A stretch of 64,000 nt of DNA from Phormidium sp. OSCR (GTDB taxonomy: Bacteria > Cyanobacteriota > Cyanobacteriia > Cyanobacteriales > Geitlerinemataceae), in the NCBI GenBank assembly GCA_001314905.1, contig LJZT01000011.1, positions 1-64,000 of the forward strand, read 5' to 3'. Made by a program: the position numbers and the translations under genes. The notes under the pieces were generated by a model that was given only the letters and a program-made list of their open reading frames with translations, ran no database searches and was not told where the DNA came from. Shown here in pieces: positions 15,607 to 25,534 of this stretch. How positions within the stretch are numbered: the first letter of the stretch is position 1; every line of letters starts with the position of its first letter.

Positions 15607-16377
15607 ATGAAAGTCATCATCCTTGCCGGAGGACTCGGAACGCGCCTCCAAGAAGAAACCACCGTCAAACCCAAACCCATGGTGTCCATCGGTGGAAAAC
15701 CCGTCCTCTGGCATATCATGAAAATCTACGCCAGCTATGGATTTAACGAATTTGCGATCGCCCTCGGATATAAAGGAGAAGTTATCAAAGACTACTTCCT
15801 CAACTACCGCTATCGAACCAGTAGCCTCACCATCCAACTCCTCACCGGGGACGTATCCATCCGCCAAGACCGAGCCGAAGACTGGACCGTCCATCTCCTC
15901 GACACCGGCGAAACCACCCAAACCGGAGGACGCATCCGCCGAGTTATCCAGTCCCTGAACCCCAAAGAACCCGTCATGCTCACCTACGGCGATGGCGTCG
16001 CCAACCTAGACCTACAAAAACTCCTAGACTTTCACAAAAGTCACGGGAAACTCGCAACCATTACCGCCGTCCGTCCCCCCGCTCGCTTCGGGGACATCGC
16101 CTTCGACGGCAACCTCGTCACCCAATTCGAGGAAAAACCGCAAAGTGGCGGCGGTTGGATTAACGGCGGTTTCCTCATCCTCGAACCCGGCGTCATAGAC
16201 TACATCGACGCAGACAGCACCCTGTTTGAACAAGAACCCTTAGAGCGACTGGCCGCAGACCGACAATTAGCCGCCTACAAACACGAAGGGTTTTGGCAAT
16301 GTATGGACACCCTCCGCGACGTGCGGCTCCTAGAAAGCCTCTGGAACAGCGACCATGCACCCTGGAAAGTGTGGTGA
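15607..16377 (+). CDS. rfbF: Glucose-1-phosphate cytidylyltransferase
   Basis: This 256-residue nucleotidyltransferase makes CDP-glucose, the entry to CDP-3,6-dideoxyhexoses. The signature KVIILAGGLGTRLQEETTVK is at residues 2-21, followed by KPMVSIGGKPVLWHIMK. Later it has MLTYGDGVANLD and a WINGGFLILEPGV stretch, then FWQCMDTLRD near the end. The E-E-T-T-V-K-P-K-P segment separates RfbF from GalU or RmlA. It is immediately upstream of the other three pathway genes. Complete and of normal length. Confidence 0.95.
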   Translation: MKVIILAGGLGTRLQEETTVKPKPMVSIGGKPVLWHIMKIYASYGFNEFAIALGYKGEVIKDYFLNYRYRTSSLTIQLLTGDVSIRQDRAEDWTVHLLDTGETTQTGGRIRRVIQSLNPKEPVMLTYGDGVANLDLQKLLDFHKSHGKLATITAVRPPARFGDIAFDGNLVTQFEEKPQSGGGWINGGFLILEPGVIDYIDADSTLFEQEPLERLAADRQLAAYKHEGFWQCMDTLRDVRLLESLWNSDHAPWKVW

Positions 16378-16415
16378 CACCCAAGCCCCCTCACCTCCCC
16401 TAGACCGTCCTGATA

Positions 16416-17429
16416 ATGGTAGACTGTCGGAGGCAACCTAAAGACCGAATCCCCTTGACCCATCCATTCTGGCAAGACAGACCCACCCTAGTCACCGGAG
16501 CAACCGGCCTAGTGGGCAGCTGGCTCGTTAAGCGCCTGTTATCCGTAGGCGCCGATGTCCTGTGTTTAGTGCGTGACGACGTTCCCCAGTCAGAATTAGT
16601 CCGTTCTGGAGCCATCGCCCAGGTCAAACTCGTCCGGGGAGACCTCTGTGACCAGAGTACAATGGAGCGGGCTTTAGGGGAGTATGAAATCCAAACCGTC
16701 TTTCACCTTGCCGCGCAAACCATTGTCGGCATCGCCAATCGCAATCCCATCTCCACCTTTGAAAGTAACATCCAGGGAACTTGGAGTTTACTTGAAGCCT
16801 GTCGTCGCAGTCCCACCGTCCGTCAGATTGTCATTGCCTCCTCCGACAAAGCCTATGGAACAGCTCCCCAACTTCCCTATGACGAAACCTGTCCTCTCCA
16901 AGGCGAACATCCCTATGACGTTAGCAAATCCTGTGCTGACCTCATCGCTCGCAGCTATGCCGTCACCTACAATCTTCCAGTGACAATCACCCGTTGTGGG
17001 AACTTTTACGGCGGTGGTGACCTCAACTGGAATCGCATTGTTCCTGGAACCATTCGCTCCATCCTCCGTCAGCAACGGCCAGTCATCCGTTCTGACGGTC
17101 AGTACATCCGGGACTACTTCTATGTTGAAGATGGAGCAGCCGCTTATATGTTGTTAGCCGAGAAAATGTCCGACCATCCTGAATTCTATGGTGAAGCCTT
17201 TAACTTCTCTAATGAGATTCAAGTCACCGTGCTGCAACTGGTAGAACAAATCCTCTCGTTAATGGACTCCGAGCTAACCCCCGACGTTCGCAATGAAGCC
17301 AGTCATGAGATTCGGCATCAGTACCTCAGTGCCGCCAAAGCTCGTCATCAGTTGAATTGGTCGCCGTTATTTGACTTGCAGTCCGGTTTACAGAAAACAG
17401 TGGATTGGTATCGTGAATTTCTCAAGTAG
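16416..17429 (+). CDS. rfbG: CDP-glucose 4,6-dehydratase
   Basis: This 337-residue extended short-chain dehydrogenase has an NAD loop [15 protein letters not shown] at about residues 24-38 and [17 protein letters not shown]. The catalytic SSDKAYG and [11 protein letters not shown] hold the acid/base residues and the Y-x-x-x-K pair. RfbG converts CDP-glucose to CDP-4-keto-6-deoxyglucose. It follows rfbF by 38 bases. Its 3' end overlaps the start of the next gene by 17 bases, indicating translational coupling. Distinction from GDP-mannose dehydratases rests on the DKAYG motif and on the rfbF/rfbH neighbours. Confidence 0.9.
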   Translation: MVDCRRQPKDRIPLTHPFWQDRPTLVTGATGLVGSWLVKRLLSVGADVLCLVRDDVPQSELVRSGAIAQVKLVRGDLCDQSTMERALGEYEIQTVFHLAAQTIVGIANRNPISTFESNIQGTWSLLEACRRSPTVRQIVIASSDKAYGTAPQLPYDETCPLQGEHPYDVSKSCADLIARSYAVTYNLPVTITRCGNFYGGGDLNWNRIVPGTIRSILRQQRPVIRSDGQYIRDYFYVEDGAAAYMLLAEKMSDHPEFYGEAFNFSNEIQVTVLQLVEQILSLMDSELTPDVRNEASHEIRHQYLSAAKARHQLNWSPLFDLQSGLQKTVDWYREFLK

Positions 17430-18393
17430 TTCAGCTATCTCTAGCTTCGAGAATAAGTCTGTATTGGTGACTGGTGGCACTGGTTTCATCGGCTCACATT
17501 TGGTTCATGCGCTAGTCAACCTAGGTGCAAAAACGTTTGTCTTGACGCAGAAAAAATCCGACGTTTGGCGACTATCGGATATCCAAGATAAGATAACTTT
17601 TATTTATGGAAACCTTTGCGACTTAGACCTTGACGATTTTGCTAAACTGGAGACCTTAGATGTTGTTTTTCACTTAGCTGCCGCTGGTGTTAACCCGAAG
17701 CATAACTCATCAGCTGAACTGACTCAAGTGAACGTTTTAGGAACAGTGAAAATCCTTGATATTGCTAAGCATTTTCAGGTAGGTCGTTTTGTCTATTGTG
17801 GGTCTTGTTTCGAGTATGGTTCAGGTCAAAACTTGAAGGAAACTCAACCCCTGGTTCCCATGTCAGAATATGCCGCATCTAAGTCATCAGGCTGGTTGAT
17901 GACCCAGAGTTTCTCTCACCGCTATCATCTCCCCACGGTCTCCCTGCGTCCCTTCACAGTGTATGGTGCTTTTGAGTCTCCTCATCGTTTGATACCACAA
18001 ACTATAGTGTCAGCCCTAGCTCACGCAGATATTCAACTGACAGGAGGAGAGCAAACACGAGATTTTGTTTTTGTCGAGGATGTTGTGCGTGGCTTTCTGC
18101 AAGCTGCAACCGAATCAGAAGCCATCGGTGGAACCTTTAACTTGTGTAGTGGGACAGAGACGTCAGTAAAGACATTGGTTTCTCATATTATCGAACTAAC
18201 CAACAGTCAGTCCAAGCCAAGATTTGGTGCTTACCCTTACCGAGACACTGAACTGTGGGAGTTGTCCGGCAATCCCAAACTATCTGAATCTGTCCTGGGC
18301 TGGCGAGCTTCAATAAGCTTAGAACAGGGTCTCTCGAAGACAATAGCGTGGTTTCAAAAAAATCAAAATCGATATCCAGCTTACAACCTCTAA
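17413..18393 (+). CDS. CDP-abequose/paratose synthase-like NAD-dependent reductase (RfbJ/RfbS type)
   Basis: This protein of about 326 residues is an extended SDR starting at GTG 17413. It has [19 protein letters not shown] (residues 17-35), [27 protein letters not shown] and [11 protein letters not shown] with the Y-x-x-x-K catalytic pair, and LRPFTVYG. In CDP-3,6-dideoxyhexose pathways such an enzyme reduces the 4-keto group to give abequose or paratose. Which epimer is formed here cannot be read from sequence. I choose the GTG because the frame has no ATG before the glycine-rich loop other than one far upstream inside rfbG. Composition drops to AT-rich from here to 19.75 kb. Confidence 0.82.
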   Translation: MNFSSSSAISSFENKSVLVTGGTGFIGSHLVHALVNLGAKTFVLTQKKSDVWRLSDIQDKITFIYGNLCDLDLDDFAKLETLDVVFHLAAAGVNPKHNSSAELTQVNVLGTVKILDIAKHFQVGRFVYCGSCFEYGSGQNLKETQPLVPMSEYAASKSSGWLMTQSFSHRYHLPTVSLRPFTVYGAFESPHRLIPQTIVSALAHADIQLTGGEQTRDFVFVEDVVRGFLQAATESEAIGGTFNLCSGTETSVKTLVSHIIELTNSQSKPRFGAYPYRDTELWELSGNPKLSESVLGWRASISLEQGLSKTIAWFQKNQNRYPAYNL

Positions 18394-18398
18394 ACATC

Positions 18399-19712
18399 AT
18401 GGTTAACAATCAAAATCTACGAGCAGAAATACTCTCACTTGTTAAGAAATTTCACGAACGCGAATTTTCTAATCCAGAGTTTATACCGGGTCAGACTCCC
18501 ATTCCCGTTTCAGGCAAAGTATTTGATGCCGAGGAACTTTCATACCTCGTTGATGCGTCCCTAGATTTCTGGCTAACAACCGGCCGCTATGCTGAACAAT
18601 TTGAACGAGAATTTGCTGACTTTTTTAGTCTTCGTCATGCCCTACTTTGTAACTCAGGGTCATCAGCCAATCTCCTAGCCCTCTCTGCCCTCACATCCCC
18701 AGAACTGGGTGAAAGACGGTTGAAACCCGGCGATGAAATTATCACAGTAGCTGCTGGATTTCCAACAACCATCAACCCAGCCATCCAAAACCAACTGGTT
18801 CCAGTGTTTTTGGATATTGAGTTAGGAACGTATAACGTAGATGTTAGTCAGCTTGAAGAAGCGATTAGTGAACGAACCAAAGGAATTATTTTAGCACATA
18901 CCCTAGGTAATCCCTTTAACCTAGAAGCTGTCAAGAAAATTGCTGACAAGTATCAGCTTTGGCTAATTGAAGATAACTGTGATGCTCTTGGTTCTCAATA
19001 CAATCAACAGCTAACAGGCACCTTTGGTGACCTTTCGACATTAAGTTTTTATCCAGCTCATCACATAACGATGGGGGAAGGAGGTTGTGTCTTGACAAAT
19101 TCAGCTAAATTGAAGGTTTTAGTTGAGTCATTCAGAGATTGGGGACGTTCTTGTTGGTGTCCACCCGGTCAAGACAATACCTGTGGTAAACGTTTTGGCT
19201 GGCAGTTGGGAGAGTTGCCCCCAGGTTACGACCACAAATACATCTATTCCCATGTTGGCTACAATCTGAAACTCACAGATATGCAGGCTGCCGTAGGGCT
19301 TGCACAATTGAAAAAGCTCCCTAGTTTTATAACAGCGCGAAAGCAAAACTGGCATCATCTTCGCCAAGGTCTTCATGACTTGCAAGATTTATTTGTATTA
19401 CCAGAAGCCACCCAAAATAGTAACCCTAGCTGGTTTGGCTTTCCTATTTCTGTGCGTAATACGGCTCCCTTTTCTCGAAGAGATCTCATTAGTCACCTGG
19501 AACATAGGCGAATTGCTACCCGATTACTATTTGGTGGTAATATCCTACGCCAACCAGCCTACACCGATTTGAACTACAGGATTGTGGGAGAATTAAAAAA
19601 CACAGACTTTGTAATGAATCAAACTTTTTGGATTGGAGTTTATCCTGGACTAAACTCACAGATGTTAGACTATGTGGTAGAAAGCTTTTATGATTTTGCC
19701 AAAAAACTATAG
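18399..19712 (+). CDS. rfbH: CDP-4-dehydro-6-deoxyglucose 3-dehydratase (E1)
   Basis: This protein of about 437 residues belongs to the PMP-dependent, iron-sulfur dehydratase branch of the DegT fold. The usual Schiff-base Lys is replaced by His in [14 protein letters not shown] (H221), the hallmark of E1/RfbH/DdhC, whose His220 abstracts the proton. The Cys-rich stretch [19 protein letters not shown] supplies [2Fe-2S] ligands. It removes the C3 hydroxyl of CDP-4-keto-6-deoxyglucose, together with an NADH-dependent E3 reductase (RfbI) that is not visible in this window. I chose ATG 18399, 5 bases after the previous stop. Confidence 0.95.
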   Translation: MVNNQNLRAEILSLVKKFHEREFSNPEFIPGQTPIPVSGKVFDAEELSYLVDASLDFWLTTGRYAEQFEREFADFFSLRHALLCNSGSSANLLALSALTSPELGERRLKPGDEIITVAAGFPTTINPAIQNQLVPVFLDIELGTYNVDVSQLEEAISERTKGIILAHTLGNPFNLEAVKKIADKYQLWLIEDNCDALGSQYNQQLTGTFGDLSTLSFYPAHHITMGEGGCVLTNSAKLKVLVESFRDWGRSCWCPPGQDNTCGKRFGWQLGELPPGYDHKYIYSHVGYNLKLTDMQAAVGLAQLKKLPSFITARKQNWHHLRQGLHDLQDLFVLPEATQNSNPSWFGFPISVRNTAPFSRRDLISHLEHRRIATRLLFGGNILRQPAYTDLNYRIVGELKNTDFVMNQTFWIGVYPGLNSQMLDYVVESFYDFAKKL

Positions 19713-19790
19713 TCAAATCAAAAAGCTTTAACTTAGAGCTTTGCTGTACTCAATTTGTTGACTCAATTCATCTAAAACTATTACAAAATA

Positions 19791-22481
19791 ATGAAGACAC
19801 CATTAGTTACCCTTTTAGTTCCTGTCTATAATCGTAAACACCTAATTGGTGAGTGCTTAGATTCAGCACTTCGCCAAACAATGCCTAACCTTGAAGTAGT
19901 TATTACAGATAATGCCAGTACAGATGGAACTTGGGAAATCTGCCAGAATTATGCCAAGCGTGATTCTCGAATTCGGCTCTTTCGGAATGATACAAATCTC
20001 GGTCCCGTCAAAAACTGGATGCGAGGTCTAGAAGAAGCTAGGGGTCAATATGCCAAGTTCCTTTATTCCGACGACCTCATCAGTCCCACCTTTCTAGAAA
20101 AAACCCTACCCTATCTACAAAACGACCCAGAAATTGGCTTCGTCTATACCGGTGCAGAAGTCGGAAGCGCTCCTGGTCAAGGCAAAATCTACTACATTCG
20201 CGGTGAACAGCCCAGCATTTTCTCAACCCAAGACTATATTACCCATTCCCTCTACTACCAGGGTCATGTTATGCCCAACTCCCCTGGAGCTTCCCTATTT
20301 CGCCTAAAAGACTTAAAAGAGAACGTCCTTCTCGAAGTTCCCTCCCCCACCATCCATGACTTTCCCGACCATGCCATGGGAACCGACGTTCTGCTGTACC
20401 TCCTCACCTGCCACCGCTACCCCAAAGTCGCCCATATTCCCGAATGCCTTGCCTTTTTCCGCGCCCATAGCGGTTCCGTCACCACCTTTAACCTCACCCA
20501 CCAACCCGACCTCTGGAGCCTTTGCTACCAACAAGTCAAAATCTGGTTTGCCCAACAGTATCAAGACCATGCTACCCTGCAAACCCTACTGGCGATCGAG
20601 TGGGTTCGTGACTTTCATAAACACAAAAAATGGTCTCCCCTACAAGAGGTCGCTTCCCGATACCTCTATAACATCGAACAATGGGTTCCCTCACGACCCC
20701 ACCCCGACCACCTAGCCAGCGACCTCTCTCACGTCCGCTACCATACCGCCCAAGTCTGGTTAAACCTAAAATCCTCTGACCAAGTTTTTGCCGGATTCAT
20801 GGGCTACCTTGGACTCATCAACCGTACCCTCTTCAGCACGAACCTACGAGACGAACCCCTCACCCCTCAAGACCGTAGCCTCATCGCCCAAATCAGCCAA
20901 ACCCTCAGCCAAGGACTGAACCGCCCCGGTGCCATCCAGGCCCTACTTGCCGCCACCCTCTACGGCTACCCCCACCAATTCAACATCCAGTACCACAACG
21001 CCCCCATCCCCAACTGGATGACCGAACTCTACCTCACCTATATGTTCCAAGTTCCCCATCTCCTCAAAGACCTGGGAGAACTAGACCATTGCGTCCAATA
21101 CCTGAACCAGTGGCTCAACTACCTGCATCAAAAACTCCTGAGCCAACCCAACTCACCCAGCCACCAACTCCTCAGCAAAGCCCTCATCAACCTCAGCGAC
21201 CTCACCCCCCTACTGCTGAGCAAACATCCCCAAAAACCCGTTCTCCATCAACGGGCGCAAATCCTAGAACAGTTCCTACAGCAGCAAGGCTTTCCCCTCG
21301 ACCATCAATTCCCCCCCCGTCCCCAAAACCGTCCCATCCAGCTCGGTATCCTCTGTCAAAACTACCAATCCTCCCCAGATATCGCCCGTCTCCTTCCTCT
21401 CCTGCACCACCTAGACCGTGACCAGTTCCACATCCACCTCTACGCCCTAGACGACAGCCAACATCCCAACCAAAACTACTGTCGTCAACAGGCCGACCAA
21501 TTCACCCTCCTCTCCAACAGTCACCTCGGAGCCAGCATCAACCGTATCCGCAGCCATGACCTCGACTGTCTGCTCATCAGCGGTCCTCTCAGCCAACGCT
21601 CCCATTCCCTCACCCTGCTGAGTCTACATCGCCTAGCCCGCATCCAAGCCACCGGACTCACCACCCCCACCACCACCGGGATGCGTAACCTAGACATCTA
21701 CATCGGCGGCTCCCTCACCGCCACCAACCCCGACCATTACAGCGAGCAACTCGTCACCATCGAGGGGTCAGGACTCTGCTTCCAATTTCCCCCCAACAAC
21801 GACCGCCCTACCCTTAACCTGCACCGTTCCAACTGGGGACTCCCCGAAGACACCACCATTTTCATCTCCGGGGCCAACTTCCGCAAAATCACCCCAGAAC
21901 TCCGCCACACCTGGGCCAAACTTCTAGCGAGAGTTCCCAACGCCATCCTTGTCCTTTACCCCTTCAGTCCCCACTGGGGACAACCTCCCCAAATCGAGCA
22001 GCCCTTCTTCCGCCAGATGCAAGCTGCCCTCATACAAGAAAACGTAGACCCCAAACGGCTGCTACTCATCAAACCCCTAGCCAATCGCCCTGATGTCCAT
22101 CACCTCCTACAACAAGCCGACATCTATCTCGACTCCTTCCCCTACTGCGGTTCCGCCTCAGTCCTCGACCCCCTACAAGTCGGACTCCCCGTCGTCGCCC
22201 TAGAGGGGTCAGAACTCCGATTCCGCCAATCCGCCGCCCTGCTACAAGAGCTGGGCCTCCCCCACCTTATTGCCAACAGCGAAGCCAGCTACCTAAACCT
22301 CGCAGTCGAACTGGCCAACCAGCCCCAATGGCGGCACAGCCAATCCCAACAGATTCAACAGGCCATGGCCCAAACCCCCCCCTTCCTCGACGGTCGTGCC
22401 TTCGCCGCTAAAATGAGCCTTCTCCTACAACAGCTCGTGCAACAACTCTCTCAACCTCAAGTCAGCTATGTTGAATTTTAA
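19791..22481 (+). CDS. Bifunctional GT2 / GT41 (SPINDLY-like) glycosyltransferase
   Basis: This 896-residue protein has three parts. Residues 1-240 are a GT-A family 2 domain (TLLVPVYNRKHLIGECLDSAL; ITDNASTDGTWEI; FLYSDDLISPTF with acidic metal ligands at 94-95). Residues 300-425 are a helical module also present five times in the 25531-31971 protein (LYGYPHQFNIQYHNAPIPNW). Residues 505-880 resemble the GT41 catalytic domain of O-GlcNAc transferase and SPINDLY: TTTGMRNLDIYIGG, YSEQLVTIEGSGLCF, FISGANFRKITPELRHTWAKLL, DPKRLLLIKPL, ADIYLDSFPYCGSASVLDPL. No TPR array is present. It may transfer two sugars in sequence or glycosylate a protein; acceptor unknown. Confidence 0.85.
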   Translation: MKTPLVTLLVPVYNRKHLIGECLDSALRQTMPNLEVVITDNASTDGTWEICQNYAKRDSRIRLFRNDTNLGPVKNWMRGLEEARGQYAKFLYSDDLISPTFLEKTLPYLQNDPEIGFVYTGAEVGSAPGQGKIYYIRGEQPSIFSTQDYITHSLYYQGHVMPNSPGASLFRLKDLKENVLLEVPSPTIHDFPDHAMGTDVLLYLLTCHRYPKVAHIPECLAFFRAHSGSVTTFNLTHQPDLWSLCYQQVKIWFAQQYQDHATLQTLLAIEWVRDFHKHKKWSPLQEVASRYLYNIEQWVPSRPHPDHLASDLSHVRYHTAQVWLNLKSSDQVFAGFMGYLGLINRTLFSTNLRDEPLTPQDRSLIAQISQTLSQGLNRPGAIQALLAATLYGYPHQFNIQYHNAPIPNWMTELYLTYMFQVPHLLKDLGELDHCVQYLNQWLNYLHQKLLSQPNSPSHQLLSKALINLSDLTPLLLSKHPQKPVLHQRAQILEQFLQQQGFPLDHQFPPRPQNRPIQLGILCQNYQSSPDIARLLPLLHHLDRDQFHIHLYALDDSQHPNQNYCRQQADQFTLLSNSHLGASINRIRSHDLDCLLISGPLSQRSHSLTLLSLHRLARIQATGLTTPTTTGMRNLDIYIGGSLTATNPDHYSEQLVTIEGSGLCFQFPPNNDRPTLNLHRSNWGLPEDTTIFISGANFRKITPELRHTWAKLLARVPNAILVLYPFSPHWGQPPQIEQPFFRQMQAALIQENVDPKRLLLIKPLANRPDVHHLLQQADIYLDSFPYCGSASVLDPLQVGLPVVALEGSELRFRQSAALLQELGLPHLIANSEASYLNLAVELANQPQWRHSQSQQIQQAMAQTPPFLDGRAFAAKMSLLLQQLVQQLSQPQVSYVEF

Positions 22482-22531
22482 GAGCTGTCCCCGGTCTGGC
22501 CCTGCCTCATCCCTCGCCCCCTTTCAAGACC

Positions 22532-23227
22532 ATGGCCCAACTATCCCCCCTAGCCCAAGCCATCAAACAACAGCACCTCACCTATCTCTCCGAGCAAAAA
22601 TTACATCATCGTCTTAAACAGATTCAACAGAATCAAACCCCCGGCGATATCATCGAAACCGGAGTAGCCCTGAGAGGTTCAGCGATTCTCCTCGCCCGTC
22701 TCATGCCCCCCACCGCCGAATTTCATGGTTACGATGTCTTCGGCATGATTCCGCCCCCCTCCCCTAACGATGACCCAAAATCCCATCAACGGTATCAAAT
22801 CATCGCCCAGGGAGCCTCTCCCGGACTAGGGGGACATCGCTACTATGGCTATGAACCCAACCTCTATCAGAAAGTCCTCGACCATTTCCAAGCCTTTGGT
22901 CTCCACCCCAACAACCCTCGCCTCCATCTTCATCGCGGCTACTTTGAAGACACCTTAACATTCCGGCCCGACCAAACCATTGCCCTAGCTCATCTCGACT
23001 GTGACTGGTACAAATCCGTCAAAACCTGCCTCACACGAATTTATCCCGCCCTCAGTCCCGGTGGCTATCTTATCCTAGATGACTATTATGACTACGGAGG
23101 CTGTCGCCAGGCAACCGATGAATTCCTAGCCCAACATTCAGACCTCCAGGTAGTCATCTCCCAAGAAAACCTAGTTCTACAAAAAAGCCCTCGCGCGTCT
23201 GCGAAATCTCAGCCAACTATCTTTTAA
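22532..23227 (+). CDS. TylF/MycF-like O-methyltransferase (macrocin O-methyltransferase family)
   Basis: This 231-residue protein has GDIIETGVALRGSAILLARL (SAM-binding region, about residues 39-58) and FHGYDVFGMIPPPSPND. It also has HLHRGYFEDTL and the metal-binding IALAHLDCDWYKSVKTCL, then GGYLILDDYYDYGGCRQA with the paired acidic residues. This is typical of the TylF/MycF family of Mg-dependent sugar O-methyltransferases. It lies 50 bases after the GT2/GT41 gene. It probably methylates a hydroxyl of the polysaccharide or its precursor. Confidence 0.87.
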   Translation: MAQLSPLAQAIKQQHLTYLSEQKLHHRLKQIQQNQTPGDIIETGVALRGSAILLARLMPPTAEFHGYDVFGMIPPPSPNDDPKSHQRYQIIAQGASPGLGGHRYYGYEPNLYQKVLDHFQAFGLHPNNPRLHLHRGYFEDTLTFRPDQTIALAHLDCDWYKSVKTCLTRIYPALSPGGYLILDDYYDYGGCRQATDEFLAQHSDLQVVISQENLVLQKSPRASAKSQPTIF

Positions 23228-23330
23228 ATCCACAAACGTAGGGGCAATCCCTTGTGGTTGCCCAATCCAGGGGGCAATCTTGCGGTTGCCCAATCTGCAA
23301 ACGTAGGGGCAATCGATATCTTCAGCGAAA
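23228..23330. repeat. GTAGGGGCAATC / GGTTGCCC dispersed repeat units
   Basis: AAACGTAGGGGCAATC occurs twice (about 23236 and 23299), with GTGGTTGCCCAATC and GCGGTTGCCCAATC between. The GGGGCAA and TTGCCC arms can pair into hairpins. Similar units (GTAGGGGCGAACCC, GTGGTCGCCC) are at about 3160-3185, and a partial one at 34531. The frame of the next gene stays open through this block, but I treat it as non-coding repeat. Confidence 0.8.
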
Positions 23331-23335
23331 CAGTA

Positions 23336-24370
23336 ATGACGTCAAATCGAACAGAACTCTATCAGACATTTCTCTCCGCCCTCAGCCCCCTCAAAGATAT
23401 CAAAACTTGCATCCTAATCGACTGTCCCAACCATCTCAACATCGGCGACCATCTCATTTGGCTAGGAACACTCCTCTACCTGCAAGACATTAGCAAAACC
23501 CACATCACCCAAATTACCACCTCCGACGACCTCAACCCCGACCACCTCTCCCAAACCCCTCACCAGCCAATTCTCTTTCATGGCGGCGGCAACCTCGGTG
23601 ACTTATGGCAGCATTACCAACAAATCCGAGAAACCGTTATCAGCCAAAACAAACATCGACCCATTTACATCCTCCCCCAAACCATCTACTTTCGTGACCC
23701 CCAGAACCTAGACATCGCCAAACAGGCCTTCAACGCCCATCCCAACCTTACCCTCTTTTGTCGGGACTCCATCAGTTATACCCTAGCCCAACAGCATTTT
23801 TATAACTGTAAACTTATCCTCGCTCCCGATATGGCCTTACAACTACTTAACCCAACGTATCAACTTTCTGACCTATATCATCCAACTCAATCTCCGTACC
23901 CCTTATATCTGAAACGGCGAGACCAAGAAGACACCCAAACCCTATCCAACATCCTCACCAACGCCCTCTCTCAACACTGCCAAATCGAAGATTGGACCAG
24001 CCTCAACCTCAAAAGCCCCTTCCTCCTTATCCGTAAAGTTCTCTCCCACGCCCCCCTACCCGACATCAGCCGTCATCCCATTTACCGTAAAATCCAACAT
24101 CTCCCGACCCCCAGCCAACAAAACCTCACCGCCAATCTTCTCTATCTCGGGATTCAGCAGTTTTCCCAATATCCCCTAATTATCACCAACCGCCTTCACG
24201 GTCACATTCTCTCACTACTGCTCCAACGACCGAATATCCTTCTCCCCAACTCCTACCCCAAAAACCAAGCCTTTTACAACACCTGGACGCACCCAGACCC
24301 AGACAGTCACTTTTGTGAAACTCCCGAACAACTCCTGCAATCCCTAAACATCTCGACCCCAAGCATCTAA
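23336..24370 (+). CDS. Polysaccharide pyruvyl transferase family protein
   Basis: This protein of about 344 residues has ILIDCPNHLNIGDHLIWLG (residues 25-43) and ILFHGGGNLGDLWQHY. It also has IYILPQTIYF, LTLFCRDSISYTLA and the C-terminal IITNRLHGHILSLLL. These are the motifs of PF04230, which adds pyruvate ketals to sugars in exopolysaccharides, or in some members acts on related glycans. I choose ATG 23336; 28 extra in-frame residues upstream are translated repeat DNA. It is part of the run of closely spaced plus-strand genes. Confidence 0.87.
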   Translation: MTSNRTELYQTFLSALSPLKDIKTCILIDCPNHLNIGDHLIWLGTLLYLQDISKTHITQITTSDDLNPDHLSQTPHQPILFHGGGNLGDLWQHYQQIRETVISQNKHRPIYILPQTIYFRDPQNLDIAKQAFNAHPNLTLFCRDSISYTLAQQHFYNCKLILAPDMALQLLNPTYQLSDLYHPTQSPYPLYLKRRDQEDTQTLSNILTNALSQHCQIEDWTSLNLKSPFLLIRKVLSHAPLPDISRHPIYRKIQHLPTPSQQNLTANLLYLGIQQFSQYPLIITNRLHGHILSLLLQRPNILLPNSYPKNQAFYNTWTHPDPDSHFCETPEQLLQSLNISTPSI

Positions 24371-24385
24371 GTCCCTCCCACCACC

Positions 24386-25534
24386 ATGACCCCCTCTCCC
24401 CAACCCGGAATTGCCGTCATCAGTTGCTGCATGAACCGCAACGACAACCTCAAGCAAGCCCTCAGCAACTGGCTTCAATTTCCCAATATCAAAGAAATCA
24501 TTATCGTAGACTGGTCCTCCGAGATACCCGTCTCCCAAACCCTCGCCCACCTAACAGACCCTCGCCTCAACATCATACGAGTCGAAGGAGAACAGCATTG
24601 GATATTATCCTACGCCTTCAACCTTGCCGCCAGTCTCACCACTGAGCCAACCCTACTCAAACTGGACGCCGACGTTCTGCTGCACCCCAATTTCTTTCAA
24701 CAGCACCCCCTTCCCCCCAATCACTACTGGGCCGGAAATTGGCAAACCGCCAAAGCCGGATGTCTAAGTGGCGTCCTCTACATTCATCGTCACGACTTTT
24801 TTGCCGTCAATGGGTACAACGAATTTATCCGTACCTACGGCTGGGACGATATGGACCTTTATCAGCGACTTGACCGTCAGCCCCATCTCCGCCGAGGTGA
24901 CTTAGATAGCCACAGTACCTCCGTCTTAGAACATTCACCAACACTCTCCTTCTCCAAACAGTCGTTACAGGTCGCCCACCCCGACTTAAAACAGCATCTA
25001 ACTCGACATTTACTGGTCAAAGAACGAGAATTCCAAAACAGGAAAAATAAATATATCAGCGAGGCCTTGCCCTGGGGACCTCACTATCAGCGAGCCAACT
25101 ACCAAGACCATGGACCCTACCTAACCCGCCTCAAACAGCAAGAACCCCCCATTCCCGACGCACTGTTAGCCCAAGCAGAAACACAAGCCCTCTGTGACTG
25201 CCTCAGATTTACCTACAGCGTTCTTCCCTCCTTCGAACCATCATCCCTATCGACCCAACTGAATCAGTATCTCCATCAAATTTTGCAAACTCTCCAGACC
25301 ACCGGTCAACTTCCTGAAAGCATCAATGTCAGTCCTGAGGAAGAAAAACAGTTTTATTACCATGCCCTGCAACACTCTCCCCATGCTTCCTACCTCTATG
25401 CCGCACTCGGTCAACTCTTCCATCAACAAAACCAACCAGAATTAGAACTAAGGGCAAATCGCTATGCCCTACAATATAACCCCACACAGGAACAGCTCTA
25501 TCACGTCCTGTTTAAACAGCTTTCGCCCCCATGA
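24386..25534 (+). CDS. GT2-like glycosyltransferase (galactosyltransferase-type GT-A)
   Basis: This 382-residue protein starts GIAVISCCMNRNDNLKQALSNWL, then EIIIVDWSSEIP. It has the metal-binding segment LLKLDADVLLHPNFF at about residues 91-105 (D-A-D). Later GVLYIHRHDFFAVNGYNE and YGWDDMDLYQRL match the Glyco_transf_7C acceptor-binding part. The last 130 residues are helical and may hold TPR-like units (YLYAALGQLFHQQNQPELELRAN). Its stop overlaps the start of the giant downstream gene in an ATGA arrangement, so translation of the two is coupled. Donor and acceptor are unknown. Confidence 0.85.
   Translation: MTPSPQPGIAVISCCMNRNDNLKQALSNWLQFPNIKEIIIVDWSSEIPVSQTLAHLTDPRLNIIRVEGEQHWILSYAFNLAASLTTEPTLLKLDADVLLHPNFFQQHPLPPNHYWAGNWQTAKAGCLSGVLYIHRHDFFAVNGYNEFIRTYGWDDMDLYQRLDRQPHLRRGDLDSHSTSVLEHSPTLSFSKQSLQVAHPDLKQHLTRHLLVKEREFQNRKNKYISEALPWGPHYQRANYQDHGPYLTRLKQQEPPIPDALLAQAETQALCDCLRFTYSVLPSFEPSSLSTQLNQYLHQILQTLQTTGQLPESINVSPEEEKQFYYHALQHSPHASYLYAALGQLFHQQNQPELELRANRYALQYNPTQEQLYHVLFKQLSPP

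Noticed and set aside
17371-17412. Upstream ATG for the RfbJ/S-like gene inside rfbG
   Set aside because: It would overlap rfbG by 59 bases and add residues not seen before the NAD loop in this family. GTG 17413 is more reasonable, though not proven.
23252-23335. N-terminal extension of the pyruvyl transferase
   Set aside because: The extra codons translate the GTAGGGGCAATC repeat, and the family start lies at the ATG at 23336.
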